A stretch of DNA of 64,000 nt from Phycisphaerae bacterium (GTDB lineage: Bacteria; Chloroflexota; Anaerolineae; 4572-78; J111): NCBI GenBank assembly GCA_028285035.1, contig JANQQF010000039.1, positions 247,627 to 311,626 on the forward strand, in the 5' to 3' direction. The notes below the pieces were generated by a model. That model was given only the letters and a program-made list of their open reading frames with translations. It did no database searches and had not been told where the DNA came from. Positions 43,747 through 53,451 of the stretch are shown here, piece after piece. The position numbers and the translations under genes were made by a program. Numbering within the stretch: the stretch's first letter is position 1; each line of letters starts with the position of its first letter.

Positions 43747-44610
43747 ATGAAAAATCCACCGATTGGGCCCGGCGAGCCGTGGCAGTTGTTGTTCAATGAT
43801 GTATCCGAGACAGAACCATCATTACCCCCAGAATTTCGCCATTTTTACCCTGGCGATTGGCACATCCCAGAGATCAAGGGACGCCCCTACATTTACACCG
43901 ATTTTGCCATTTCTCGCGATGGGCGGATCACCTATAAAGAGGAGGGGTACACGGGTGGGTCCGATGTGACCCAAACCAATATCCACGATTGGTGGTTTAT
44001 GGCCTTTCTACGTACCCGCGCCGATGCGATTATGAATGGGAGTGGGACCGTCGACCCTGAGGTGGATCAATTGTGGACCGCCGAGGGTTTGTACCCAGAA
44101 GATGGGGCAGCCTTTGCCGAGTTGCGCCAAATGGAAGGGTATACCAAGCCTCCCATTCTGGTCATTCTCACTCACGATGGGCAGCTTAATTTCGACGCAC
44201 CCTTACTACAAAAAGAAGATTGCCATATCGTGCTGGCTACAACGACGGCAGGGGCAGCCCACGCTGCGCAATTCGACTGTCCAGCCCAAGTCGACATCCA
44301 CGATTTAGGCCAAGAGGGGGCCGATTTACAACGAACCGTCGATATGCTATACAGCGATTACGGCGTGCGCAACCTGCTTTCAGAAGGCGGCAGCACCGTT
44401 CAAGCGGGCTTGCTCAATGCTGGCCTCATCGATGAGGAATTTGTCACCTGGTGCCCCTCATTTGTCGGACGAAGCGATGAAAAATTCCGGCCCAGTTATA
44501 CTGAGGGGGTGGCCTGGCATCCGACGAATGCACCTTACTCTAAGCCGATCAGCCTACATCGCGGTGGGGATTTGTTGTATTTACGAACACGCGTGTCCTA
44601 TACGGGGTGA
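43747..44610 (+). CDS. RibD C-terminal (dihydrofolate-reductase-like) family protein
   Basis: A 287-aa protein of the RibD_C fold: PYIYTDFAISRDGRITYKEEG, LRTRADAIMNGSGTVDPEVD and the hallmark VRNLLSEGGSTVQAGLLNAGLIDEEFVTWCPSFVG. These bind NADPH and reduce a pterin- or flavin-precursor-like substrate. No deaminase half and no rib genes are adjacent, so its role in riboflavin synthesis is doubtful. It is followed by the FAD oxidoreductase gene after 3 bp. Confidence 0.82.
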   Translation: MKNPPIGPGEPWQLLFNDVSETEPSLPPEFRHFYPGDWHIPEIKGRPYIYTDFAISRDGRITYKEEGYTGGSDVTQTNIHDWWFMAFLRTRADAIMNGSGTVDPEVDQLWTAEGLYPEDGAAFAELRQMEGYTKPPILVILTHDGQLNFDAPLLQKEDCHIVLATTTAGAAHAAQFDCPAQVDIHDLGQEGADLQRTVDMLYSDYGVRNLLSEGGSTVQAGLLNAGLIDEEFVTWCPSFVGRSDEKFRPSYTEGVAWHPTNAPYSKPISLHRGGDLLYLRTRVSYTG

Positions 44611-44613
44611 TGA

Positions 44614-45780
44614 ATGTACGACTATCTAATTATTGGCAAAGGAATGTTCGGCAGTGCCGCAGCCCGATATTTGAGCCAGGCCTCGGACTCGGTCTGTATC
44701 ATTGGGCCGGATGAACCGGCTGATTGGGATGTCCATTCAGGCCCGTTCGCCAGTCATTACGATGAGGCGCGGGTCGTCTCGGTCAGTGCGCCCAATGAGT
44801 TGTGGACGACCTTGGATCGGGACTCGATTGCCCAATATCGCCCATTGGAGGAAGCCAGTGGCATTTCATTTTTCTCAGACCCTGGGCGTTTATGTATAAC
44901 GCCGGCTAATGAAGAGTTTCCTTATCCTTATCTGACAGCGGGGGATACCTACGAGAGTTATGAGCCGAGCAATCTACCGGACAAATTTCCTTTCCATTTT
45001 CCGTCAGATTACACCGTCCGCTATGAAGCTGGGCCGTCGGGCTACCTCAACCCCAGAGCGATGGTGCAAGCGCAATTGAAAATGGCTCAACAGCAGGGGA
45101 CAGTTATAGTCTCTGATGTTGTCGAAGGTATTGACGATAAGAGTACCCACATCACAGTATCGCTAACAGGTGGAGAAACAGTCGAAGCTAAAAAGGTATT
45201 GATTGCAACGGGAGCCTATGCTAACTGTTTTGGCTTGCTACCAAAGCCGTTGGCTTTGGACATTGAGATGACCGTTACGGTTTTAGTGGAAGTTCAGGTA
45301 GAGCAGCCCAATCAGTATGCTCATTGGCCGCCGATTAACTATCTCGCCACCGATAGCCCCCTCACCCATGTCACGATTCTACCACCATTACCCTACCCTG
45401 ATGGACAAACGTATATGAAGTTGGTCATTTACAGTGATTACACCCAATTCTTGTCTGACTTCGACTCCATTCAAGCCTGGTTCAAAAATGAGCCAGACTT
45501 CCCTTATTTGGCCGAGGTGAAATCGCTGATCCAGCAGATGATGCCAGATTTACCGATTCTATCTTGGCAGGTAAAACCGTGCGTTGTCAGCTACACGCCT
45601 TCCTTGGACCCAATGATTGATGCGATCATACCTGGCCGGGTTTATATCGCGGTCGGCTGCAACGGAATGGGCGCACACCCGTCGGATGCCATCGGAAAAC
45701 TGACGGCTGATTTCATCCGCACCGATGTCTGGCCATCTGACTTACCCCAGGCTGATTTTAAAGCCCAATTCGTCGATTAA
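44614..45780 (+). CDS. FAD-dependent oxidoreductase (DAO family, sarcosine-oxidase-like)
   Basis: A 388-aa flavoprotein. The N-terminal FAD motif is DYLIIGKGMFGSAAARYL and the fold ends with the DAO-type VYIAVGCNGMGAHPSDAIGKLTADFI. DAO-family enzymes oxidise secondary or tertiary amines such as sarcosine, dimethylglycine or N-methylamino acids; this one is a likely amine oxidase or dehydrogenase, given nearby methyl-group enzymes (inference). It follows the RibD-like gene in one operon and is 12 bp upstream of a serine hydrolase gene. Confidence 0.8.
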   Translation: MYDYLIIGKGMFGSAAARYLSQASDSVCIIGPDEPADWDVHSGPFASHYDEARVVSVSAPNELWTTLDRDSIAQYRPLEEASGISFFSDPGRLCITPANEEFPYPYLTAGDTYESYEPSNLPDKFPFHFPSDYTVRYEAGPSGYLNPRAMVQAQLKMAQQQGTVIVSDVVEGIDDKSTHITVSLTGGETVEAKKVLIATGAYANCFGLLPKPLALDIEMTVTVLVEVQVEQPNQYAHWPPINYLATDSPLTHVTILPPLPYPDGQTYMKLVIYSDYTQFLSDFDSIQAWFKNEPDFPYLAEVKSLIQQMMPDLPILSWQVKPCVVSYTPSLDPMIDAIIPGRVYIAVGCNGMGAHPSDAIGKLTADFIRTDVWPSDLPQADFKAQFVD

Positions 45781-45792
45781 AGAAAGAGACAA

Positions 45793-47040
45793 ATGACCAC
45801 CAATCCACCCAAAACAGCCACAGAGTTAAAATTGATGCAGGGTAGTCCGCCACCCCCGGAGAAGCGTATAACGCTGGACAATTGGTATTGGGGTGAAAAT
45901 GTCAGGTGGAGCTTCAAAAATATGCCGCAGCTTATTCCCTGCGCCGAAGCGCATCGTGGGGCTGGCCCTGTCGCCGAACTACCAAAGGGCACATTCGCGG
46001 AAGAGATCCGTGAGATTACCTACACCAACCACCTTGAACAAACGCTGACTGTAGGTGATATGCTCACTTCGAGCTACACTGATGGCTTTTTGGTCATTTA
46101 CAAAGGGGCAATCATCCACGAAGAATATCGGGATATGCACGATTATCAGCGCCACATCCTGCAATCGGTCTCAAAGTCGCTCACCGCTTGTCTGTTAGCG
46201 GTCTTCATTGATCAGGGAGCCGTTGACTCAACCCAGTCTGTTCCTCACTATCTGCCCGAATTTGCCAACACAGCTTACAACGACGCCACCGTGCAAAACG
46301 TGCTGGATATGTCTGCAGCGGTCAAGTATGACGAAACGTATGATGATATGCAATCCGATGTCAATTTGCATTCGATTGCAGGTGGCTGGTACAAGCCACT
46401 TGAAGGCGAAGTAGCCCATCAAGGTATCCCAGGGTCGCTACACGAATTCTTACTAACGTTACAAAGCAAAATGGATTTTGCCCACGGAGAAGTATTTCAT
46501 TATGTCTCGGCAAACACGGATGTGTTAGGATTGATCATCGAACGCGTGGGCAATCGTCCCTTCACTCAGCTATTTCAAGAGCATATTTGGCAGCATCTGG
46601 GCGCAGAGGAAAATGCCGCAATGACCGTCGATGCTTGGGGAACAGCCTTCCCCAATGGTGGCTTCAGCGTCACCCTCCGTGATTTAGCTCGATTTGGATT
46701 GATGGTTCTAAATGATGGTTGGTTTAATGGTCGGCAAATTGTACCAGCAACCTTTTTCGCCGATACCCGCCAAAATGGTAGCAATGCCGCTTGGCGAAGA
46801 GGCACCAGCTATCTCGACTTAATGCCCAACGGCGCTTATCACAATCAATTTTGGAACACGGGCAATGACCACGGCGCATTTTTTGGCGTGGGTATCCACG
46901 GGCAATACGTCTATATGGACCCAACCGCGGAGATGGTCATCACCAAATTCTCCAGCCTCCCCGTCGCCCTTGATCCAGACAACAGTCGCAATACCTTGCT
47001 GGGTTTCCAGGCCATTGCTAAGGCGCTTGTTTCTCGCTAA
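45793..47040 (+). CDS. Serine hydrolase (class C beta-lactamase fold, NylB-like)
   Basis: A 415-aa protein. Motifs are SVSKSLTACLL (S-x-x-K), YVSANTDVLGLIIERV (Y-x-A-N) and a GVGIHGQYVY end block. It closely resembles 6-aminohexanoate-dimer hydrolase-type and esterase EstB-type enzymes. No signal peptide is visible, so it is probably cytoplasmic. Third gene of the 43747-47040 set. Confidence 0.88.
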   Translation: MTTNPPKTATELKLMQGSPPPPEKRITLDNWYWGENVRWSFKNMPQLIPCAEAHRGAGPVAELPKGTFAEEIREITYTNHLEQTLTVGDMLTSSYTDGFLVIYKGAIIHEEYRDMHDYQRHILQSVSKSLTACLLAVFIDQGAVDSTQSVPHYLPEFANTAYNDATVQNVLDMSAAVKYDETYDDMQSDVNLHSIAGGWYKPLEGEVAHQGIPGSLHEFLLTLQSKMDFAHGEVFHYVSANTDVLGLIIERVGNRPFTQLFQEHIWQHLGAEENAAMTVDAWGTAFPNGGFSVTLRDLARFGLMVLNDGWFNGRQIVPATFFADTRQNGSNAAWRRGTSYLDLMPNGAYHNQFWNTGNDHGAFFGVGIHGQYVYMDPTAEMVITKFSSLPVALDPDNSRNTLLGFQAIAKALVSR

Positions 47041-47191
47041 GAGATTGCCTCTAAAGCTTGGGTACGCCAGATTGGTCCAACCTACAAGGTGATTCTGGCT
47101 AATCGTCGCTCACAAAGGCGGATATATTTCTGCTGACCGACCATTTGAGGACTGGACCAATCTTTTACATTACTGATACATTAAGGACATC

Positions 47192-47560
47192 ATGGAATAT
47201 CGAATGCAGTGGAACCAATCGGAGTTGGTCGAGCAGATTGTTGAGGGTCTCAAAACCGCGACCGTGTGGTTTATTGAGTGGGGCACAGGTATTGATGAAT
47301 ACAATAGCCCGCTCCAGGTGGGCCAAATTTATACGATTTACAATGGTCAGTTCCAGGCACGCTGTAAGGTGCGGCTCACCGGAGTCGAGCTAACGCGCTG
47401 GGGCGCGATTCCCGAGCGACTCTGGCAGGAAGACCCCGCCGCCTCTGGTGAGCGCAGTCTCGAGGCCTTCATTGGCGATCATTACGATTTCTTCGGTCAG
47501 CCTGATGATACCTTTGAATTCCTGGCTGTTTACTTTGAACTCATTGAGGCATACGATTGA
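47192..47560 (+). CDS. ASCH-domain protein
   Basis: A 122-aa single-domain protein: VEQIVEGLKTATVWF, PLQVGQIYTIYNGQFQARCKVRLTGVEL, AIPERLWQEDPAASGERSLEAFIGDHYDFFG and a closing FLAVYFELIEAYD. ASCH domains (PUA-like fold) bind RNA or modified nucleosides; YqfB is an N4-acetylcytidine amidohydrolase. Specific function unknown. Confidence 0.85.
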   Translation: MEYRMQWNQSELVEQIVEGLKTATVWFIEWGTGIDEYNSPLQVGQIYTIYNGQFQARCKVRLTGVELTRWGAIPERLWQEDPAASGERSLEAFIGDHYDFFGQPDDTFEFLAVYFELIEAYD

Positions 47561-47677
47561 AATCTAGGGGTAGACATATAGACTTTTGCGACCTTGCGAC
47601 TTGTTACCTTGTTAACAATTTCTTCACCCCAAATACTCAGAGCCTAAAAATATTTTGCTAACCCATAGGAACTTCAA

Positions 47678-48574
47678 ATGACTCCCTTCACCTTTTTTCT
47701 TGACTGGACCTTGAATTGCCAATTCGTCGGCTTGATTTGGGCACGCGACAAAGGGCTTTATGCTGAGGCCGGGCTTGAGGTTCGTTTGGTGGATACCGAT
47801 GAACAGCCAGACAAAACCACGCTCGATCTGGTGCTCAGCCACGATCTTGCCGCAGGATGTATGGAAGACAATCTGGTCGTCCGCGCTAATTTGGCGGGCA
47901 AAAACGTCCGTGCGATTGGGGCAATGCTCCAGATGTCGCCGATGGTCTTGATGACTGGGCCAGACAGCGGCATCCGCACACTCCAGGACTTGCCAGGTCG
48001 GCGGGTGGCGATGTATGAGGATGGCATTCATCTTTTGAAAACGGTGCTGACCCTGCACGGCATTGATCCTAGCACTGTGGACACTACCTCAGACAATTGG
48101 TCGCCAGAGGCTTTGGTCAGCGGTCGTTTCGATGCCGTCCAAGGATATATTATCACTGAGCCAGCCACCCTAGCCAAGCAAGGGTTCGAGACACATCTCA
48201 TCCCCGTTCAGCATCACGAGATTCACCCTTATGCCCAGATGATGTTCGCCACCACCACTTGTATCAACACCCACGAGGATATTTTGTGCCGTTTTATGAA
48301 AGCGAGCTTCGAGGGCTGGCGACAGGCAATGACCCACCGTGATGAAGCTGCTGAACTGGTCGTAGCTGTCTCAACCGAGCAGCCCGATGCAATGACCAAT
48401 CGTGACATTCTTGAGGCGATGGTCCCCATCGTGGCTGGGCAGGTTGGGCTTGAGCGCTCCGGTGCGCTCGAGAGAGATCGTTGGGAACGCAATTTGGCGA
48501 CATATGCCCGTTTTGGGTTGGTTGATCGATTGGCCACATTTGACGAGGTGATTGATACTCGGTTTTTGCCATGA
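47678..48574 (+). CDS. NMT1/THI5-like domain protein without signal peptide
   Basis: A 298-aa protein with a periplasmic-binding fold typical of NMT1/THI5: FFLDWTLNCQFVGLIWARDKGLYAEAGLEVRL then QDLPGRRVAMYEDG. It begins directly with the domain: no signal peptide or lipobox, and no ABC permease or ATPase adjacent. It may be a stray solute-binding protein with lost leader, or a cytoplasmic enzyme-like relative. It lacks the CCCFC motif I recall for yeast Thi5. Confidence 0.7.
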   Translation: MTPFTFFLDWTLNCQFVGLIWARDKGLYAEAGLEVRLVDTDEQPDKTTLDLVLSHDLAAGCMEDNLVVRANLAGKNVRAIGAMLQMSPMVLMTGPDSGIRTLQDLPGRRVAMYEDGIHLLKTVLTLHGIDPSTVDTTSDNWSPEALVSGRFDAVQGYIITEPATLAKQGFETHLIPVQHHEIHPYAQMMFATTTCINTHEDILCRFMKASFEGWRQAMTHRDEAAELVVAVSTEQPDAMTNRDILEAMVPIVAGQVGLERSGALERDRWERNLATYARFGLVDRLATFDEVIDTRFLP

Positions 48575-48576
48575 GC

Positions 48577-48656
48577 CACAGAATAAATTCTGCGTCTAAA
48601 CAAAAAAACAGGCTTGAAGCTTGTTTAATTCGTTAGGAGTAGATTTCAATCTACTC
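48577..48656. repeat. Three-hairpin intergenic repeat, copy 1
   Basis: ACAGAATAAATTCTG, AACAGGCTTGAAGCTTGTTT and GTAGATTTCAATCTAC follow each other, each self-complementary. It lies between convergent genes (stops at 48574 and 48658), where it may act as a bidirectional terminator. Related copies: 49279-49360 and 61682-61759. Confidence 0.8.
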
Positions 48657-48657
48657 A

Positions 48658-49173
48658 CTACTCTACGGCCCCCTCAACATACGTCTTCAGCCCCATCAAC
48701 AAATCATCAACCACGTCCTGAAATTTTCGGCGCATCATTACAACATTCATCGCTGTAAAGAGAACGTTTCGTGGGGTGTAAAAGGACTCAATGGTAATCT
48801 GGGTTTGATCTTTATTAAGTGGCTCAAAATTGAGGGTGAAGCCATAGTCCGCAAACATCTTGCCAAAGCCAAACGTGTCCTCATCCACAACATAAGAGGC
48901 TCGTGTTTCAGGGACAAATTCCACACATCGCTCGACCATTGTGCCTGATCGGCCCGCCATCGTCACGCCACAAGAGCGAACGGTCCCGACACCCTCATGA
49001 CTGACATCGCACGTCACATCATCAACGGCAGGCACCCACTTTGGCAGCAATGTATTATCCGCAATAACCGCCCAAACCTCTGACACAGGGGCGTAAATAA
49101 TGATTTCCCGTTCAAGCTGTTTACACCCCGCCATTGTTAAATCATTACCGGCAGTTGATACATTTATGTCCAT
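48658..49173 (-). CDS. SRPBCC (START/polyketide-cyclase-like) family protein
   Basis: A 171-aa protein with the helix-grip pattern EREIIIYAPVSEVWAVIADNTLLPKWVP...VGTVRSC...GRSGTMVERCVEF. The fold binds hydrophobic ligands; the function is unknown. AAGGAG precedes the start at 49173. Confidence 0.8.
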   Translation of the reverse strand: MDINVSTAGNDLTMAGCKQLEREIIIYAPVSEVWAVIADNTLLPKWVPAVDDVTCDVSHEGVGTVRSCGVTMAGRSGTMVERCVEFVPETRASYVVDEDTFGFGKMFADYGFTLNFEPLNKDQTQITIESFYTPRNVLFTAMNVVMMRRKFQDVVDDLLMGLKTYVEGAVE

Positions 49174-49278
49174 AATATGCGTCTCCTTAAAAGTGGTTTT
49201 GTATTAGTATTGATACTAACAGCATACCAGGACACCCCTGACAGCCTTATGTCAGGAGGCAATTTATCAACTTCAAAT

Positions 49279-49360
49279 CACATAGAATTCACTCTGTGTC
49301 TAAACAAAAAACAGACTTCAAGCCTGTTTTACTTATTAGCAGCCGATTTCAATCTACGCT
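49279..49360. repeat. Three-hairpin intergenic repeat, copy 2 (more diverged)
   Basis: ACATAGAATTCACTCTGTGT, AACAGACTTCAAGCCTGTTT and GCCGATTTCAATCTACGC correspond in order and spacing to copy 1, with several changes in the outer hairpins. It lies between the SRPBCC start and the anti-sigma-factor stop. A 144-codon plus-strand frame crossing this region is not supported as a gene. Confidence 0.75.
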
Positions 49361-49383
49361 TAATTCGATATCTAATCCCAACC

Positions 49384-50283
49384 TCAACTCTTCGTACCGA
49401 GCAGAACAATCGGTCCCGTTGGCGCGGTGCTCCCCCCCGTCGGCTCAATGCTCACCCCAATAGCGGCGAAATCTTGAATCTCGGGGGCAACCTCAATATC
49501 GAACCAAGTGGGTCGATCCGGATTGACAGTCATCAAACCGGCCGGTTGAGGGGCTTCGTCAGCCGGAATAAACCACAGTTGATAAGTCTGCTCTTCGGAG
49601 AGTGGGGTTAAGCCTTGCAGCATCAGCAAGCTCTGATCAGCCGGGCCTTGATATAACATGCCAATAGCTTGTGGAGCTTCCTCAGTACCGGGGATCAGAA
49701 TAGTTTCATCCGGCAAGGTATTGGCAATGAAGAGCAGACGATCCTTGCTGCCTTGAATTTGCTGATTGAGAATTTGATTCTGCTGTAGTAACTCATCATT
49801 ATCAGTTTGTAGGGCTATCACCTGCTCTTGTAACAGCTCAATTTCAGCGGTCGCCTGCTCAACCTGTTGTTGCGTCTGGGCTGCATAAAATCCGAGACCG
49901 ATGAGCAACAGAATAGCGCCAAGTGTGGCCGCCGCCCAGCCATTCAAGGGCCAGAAGAACGATTGCAACTGTTCCAGCCAGTTCGGGACGGCAGGTGAGG
50001 TTGACATTTTTTGTGGGGCAGATGTGGTCGGTGTCGTCATCTTTGCTGGCGTTGACTCAACGCGGACACGGGCCATCAGTCGTGATTTTCCATCGGCTGG
50101 CAGGGGCACCATCGGCGAGCTTTGGGCAAGCTGCACTGTCACGTCTTCCGCCCGCTCTAAACGAAGTAGCAACTCCTGATGTTCGGTAATATATTGGTCG
50201 ACGGCCAACATTTCATCAGGCTCCAAGGCCCCCAAAACATAAGCTGGCAACATCTCTATGACTTGTTCACGACTTAAATTCAT
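49384..50283 (-). CDS. RskA-type anti-sigma factor
   Basis: A 299-aa membrane protein. The N-terminus is an anti-sigma domain without zinc motif (REQVIEMLPAYVLGALEPDEMLAVDQYITEHQELLLRL), followed by a TM helix (about 125-145), a Gln/Glu-rich coiled coil (145-190) and a C-terminal RskA domain outside the membrane (QGLTPLSEEQTYQLWFIPADEAPQPAGLMTV). It should hold the ECF sigma factor at 50406 and release it upon an external signal. Located 122 bp downstream of that gene on the same strand. Confidence 0.9.
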   Translation of the reverse strand: MNLSREQVIEMLPAYVLGALEPDEMLAVDQYITEHQELLLRLERAEDVTVQLAQSSPMVPLPADGKSRLMARVRVESTPAKMTTPTTSAPQKMSTSPAVPNWLEQLQSFFWPLNGWAAATLGAILLLIGLGFYAAQTQQQVEQATAEIELLQEQVIALQTDNDELLQQNQILNQQIQGSKDRLLFIANTLPDETILIPGTEEAPQAIGMLYQGPADQSLLMLQGLTPLSEEQTYQLWFIPADEAPQPAGLMTVNPDRPTWFDIEVAPEIQDFAAIGVSIEPTGGSTAPTGPIVLLGTKS

Positions 50284-50405
50284 AACCCATCTACGATCTT
50301 GCTACTGACATTATTCCCTGACCTTTAGGGAACCGCTCTACTTCTTCTGACGTAAACTCACAATACTTGGATGTATCTTTGACTACCCCTGAGTTAGAAA
50401 TCGCT

Positions 50406-50981
50406 CTACTGATAACCTGCAGAACTTAAGATGCGCTCCAGTTTCTCCATTCCACTCCGCATTCGGGTTTTGATTGTACCCAGCGGGGTGTTGGTCTGTT
50501 CCGCAATTTCTCGTTGACTCAGCCCTGAAAAATAGGCCAACTCTAAACAATTTCGTTGCTCATCGGGAATTTGTTGCAGCGCCTCGCGAACCGAGCGACG
50601 GCTCTCATTCTGTTCGGTAATTGGTTCGACCTCGGCATTTTCAGCGGGTATCTGAACCAACATCGCCTCAGCCGTCGTTTCATCTTTCGTCTCAACTGTT
50701 TGGGGACGAGCCGATTGACGCCGAAGCTGATCGAGGCTCTTGTTGCGGGCAATACGATAAATCCAAGCCGCCGCCGCCCCGGTGCCTCGATATTTCGACG
50801 CCTGTTGCCACACCTGCCAGAAAACTTCCTGCAACAGCTCATCGGCAATTGATGTCTCTCGAACGATACGCATAATTAAATTGTAGACGATTTGGGCGTG
50901 CCGCTCGTAGAGCAGCTCAAGCGCAGCTTCTTCGCGGGCCACAACTCGTTTTAACAGCACTTCATCGCTAAGGTCGTTCAA
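50406..50981 (-). CDS. ECF-subfamily sigma factor
   Basis: A 191-aa sigma-70 family factor: region 2 (EAALELLYERHAQIVYNLIMRIVRETSIADELLQEVFWQVWQQASKYRG...WIYRIARNKSLDQLRRQ) and region 4 (QRNCLELAYFSGLSQREIAEQTNTPLGTIKTRMRSGMEKL). It resembles SigK-type ECF factors regulated by RskA anti-sigma factors, and such a partner gene lies downstream. Confidence 0.93.
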   Translation of the reverse strand: MNDLSDEVLLKRVVAREEAALELLYERHAQIVYNLIMRIVRETSIADELLQEVFWQVWQQASKYRGTGAAAAWIYRIARNKSLDQLRRQSARPQTVETKDETTAEAMLVQIPAENAEVEPITEQNESRRSVREALQQIPDEQRNCLELAYFSGLSQREIAEQTNTPLGTIKTRMRSGMEKLERILSSAGYQ

Positions 50982-51098
50982 ATTGCTCTCTTCCCAATAA
51001 ATCTTGAACGCATTCCAACATAATCCAACGCAGTTTACTTAAATCCCAGTTAAGTACAAAAATCATGACGCATCCACCTAAAAATTGGATGTATCACA

Positions 51099-53246
51099 TC
51101 ATTGTTTTCGTTTCTGTTGATAGCCTAACAGAGGCCAGGTTGCATTGCCAATCCCGATGAATTTGACCGATGAGCTAACCGCAACGCCTGTAAAAACACC
51201 CAGTGGAAAGACAAGGCTCCCCGCAATCCAGAGGGCCGAGGGCACTGTTGAAATCAAGAGGTTGTTTTTCATATTGCTCTCAAAGTCGTGCACCATATCG
51301 AGCAAATCACTCAGATGCCTCAGCGTCCCATCCATCAAAACAATTTGCGCGGTATCCATTGCAATGGTTGTCGCCCCACTCAAGGAAATCGAAATATCCG
51401 CCTTTTTGAGCGCAATCGAGTCATTGATGCCATCACCCACAAAACAAACAGTTCGGCCTTCTTGTTGTAACTGCTCAACCATATCCGCCTTCTTTTCGGG
51501 CAGCGTATTGGCAAAGTAATGATCTACCCCTAAAACATCGGCTAACTTTTTGGTGGGGGCTTCTTGGTCACCCGAGATGATGTAAATCGACATATTACGC
51601 TGATGTAAGTCATCAATAATTGCCCTCGCTTCAGGGCGCGGGGTTGTTTGGATTTCGATTGCCCCGGCCAGTTGATTGTTGCAGGCCACAAAAATCAGCG
51701 AGGTTCCCTGCTGTTGACAATTTTCCTGGATAAAGGTCATCTCGGGTGGAACCAAAATCTGCTCCATCATCATAAATTGATAGCTACCCACCTGAATGAT
51801 CTGCTCAGCTACCTCAACCTGAATGCCATAGCCTACCTCATAACGGGCATCTAATATCTTTGACCATTGAATCCCCCAAGCGTTGGCTTCAGCTAAAATG
51901 GCCCGAGCAATCGGATGGGTCTGTCCATCCTCAGCCGTTGCCGCATATTGCAAAACGGTTTGCTGTGAAAAGCCCTGACAGGCGTAGATATGACCAACGG
52001 TGTGTTGTTCAAGGGTTAAGGTGCCCGTTTTATCAAAAATAAAGGTATCGACCTGCCCAAGCCGATCCAAAGAGCGACCATCTTTAATGAGGATGCCTTG
52101 TTGTGAGGCGATATTCAAAAAGGTTAAGGTGCTGGCGGGGGCCAAAAATCTCATCTTACTGCCAACCTTATTGGTTAGAAGGGCCAAGGTCCCCGTCATC
52201 CCCAAGAAGGGAAAGGCCAAGAGGCTGACTCCCAACGTTGGCATAACCATTTTGTCAGCGATGTCCTCACCTCGAAGCTGGAACGAATTCTTGAAATCGG
52301 TCGTTTGAGTGAGGATGACGCCAATTTGACGAGCGACGGTTTCTTCGCCCGTTTTTTCCGTTTCAATCCAAATCTTACCCGCCAAGACCACCGTTGAGGC
52401 CAAAACCGTCTCTCCCACACCTTTTTCGGCGGGTTGCGCTTCCCCCGTCAATTTGTGCTGATCGATTGAGGCAAAACCAGCGGTAATCTTCCCATCGACC
52501 GGGATGGTCTGGCCTGCACTGATAATAATGACATCACCTTTTTGCAATTTTTCAAACGGGATCTCAATCTCGACACCATCTACTACAATCCATACAGAAC
52601 GGGGATGATCCGTAAACAAATCAGCGATTTGCTGCTGAGAAAGATTTTTATTCTTAACCAGCAATATCTGCCCAACAACCCAAAACAAACTACCAACAGT
52701 TGCAATATATAAATACCCACCGAACAAAAGCCCCGTCATCAAGGTGGCATCAAGCACATAGGATGACACCCGGCGCTCTTTGACAGTGGCCGTGATTGCC
52801 AGTTTCAGGGCCGGAATATAATTATAAATCAAACCAGGAAGGGTCAAGATAATCAAAGGCGGGTAAAGCAAACTCACTCCAGCAATACCAACATTTGCTA
52901 AAGCCACTTGCAAGTCCCGCTCCAATCGTTTCTCAGCCGCACTGATTTCAACCTGGCCACCATTAATCGTCTCCATTTGCTGGCGACGTATGGTCAGGGG
53001 AGCCAATCTTTTTTGATTAAATTCATCAATCAACTTTTTCAGGGAATGATATAAAGATTGCGGGGTAGCGTTTTCAGTAATCTTATCAAACGCCATTAGC
53101 CCGTCGTCAGGGGGCGAGATCAATTCTGGGTCAACACGAGTTAACTCTACAATCAAACGCTTTTTCTTAAATTGATTCGCTCTGAAATACTTTCTTCCAG
53201 CAAAAACAAGCCCACCGGCCACCGCTACACTAATTAACATGGTCAA
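51099..53246 (-). CDS. P1B-like P-type ATPase lacking the CPx motif
   Basis: A 715-aa membrane ATPase. It has the phosphorylation site IFDKTGTLT (D405), HP motif EDGQTHPIAR, actuator loop KLTGEAQPAEKGVG and hinge FVGDGINDSIALKKADISISL. An N-terminal heavy-metal-binding domain is absent. Where soft-metal pumps have a C/S-P-C in a membrane helix, the sequence reads GSKMRFLAPASTLT with no cysteine, so metal specificity is unclear. Several hydrophobic segments lie at residues 120-195 and 340-365. The exact start (53246 or 53240) is open. Confidence 0.85.
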   Translation of the reverse strand: MTMLISVAVAGGLVFAGRKYFRANQFKKKRLIVELTRVDPELISPPDDGLMAFDKITENATPQSLYHSLKKLIDEFNQKRLAPLTIRRQQMETINGGQVEISAAEKRLERDLQVALANVGIAGVSLLYPPLIILTLPGLIYNYIPALKLAITATVKERRVSSYVLDATLMTGLLFGGYLYIATVGSLFWVVGQILLVKNKNLSQQQIADLFTDHPRSVWIVVDGVEIEIPFEKLQKGDVIIISAGQTIPVDGKITAGFASIDQHKLTGEAQPAEKGVGETVLASTVVLAGKIWIETEKTGEETVARQIGVILTQTTDFKNSFQLRGEDIADKMVMPTLGVSLLAFPFLGMTGTLALLTNKVGSKMRFLAPASTLTFLNIASQQGILIKDGRSLDRLGQVDTFIFDKTGTLTLEQHTVGHIYACQGFSQQTVLQYAATAEDGQTHPIARAILAEANAWGIQWSKILDARYEVGYGIQVEVAEQIIQVGSYQFMMMEQILVPPEMTFIQENCQQQGTSLIFVACNNQLAGAIEIQTTPRPEARAIIDDLHQRNMSIYIISGDQEAPTKKLADVLGVDHYFANTLPEKKADMVEQLQQEGRTVCFVGDGINDSIALKKADISISLSGATTIAMDTAQIVLMDGTLRHLSDLLDMVHDFESNMKNNLLISTVPSALWIAGSLVFPLGVFTGVAVSSSVKFIGIGNATWPLLGYQQKRKQ

Positions 53247-53451
53247 CCTCGTCGTCAGACCGAATCATATCATAACCTTAAGACAAGAGGCAAGTGGATG
53301 TTTGGGCAGGGTCTTTAGGGTATCGGTCGATTACTTATTTGGGAGATCGTTCTCAGCCCCAAAGCCCTAATCCTCCCCATTTGCCCTAAACCTTTGGCTA
53401 TGCTAGATTGCGGGCTTGCTGCAAATTCAATGGGGATAGGATGGGGTAACA

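Noticed and set aside
49177..49611. 144-codon plus-strand frame.
   Set aside because: It overlaps the anti-sigma gene on the other strand for more than 200 bp, crosses a three-hairpin repeat and has no family features.
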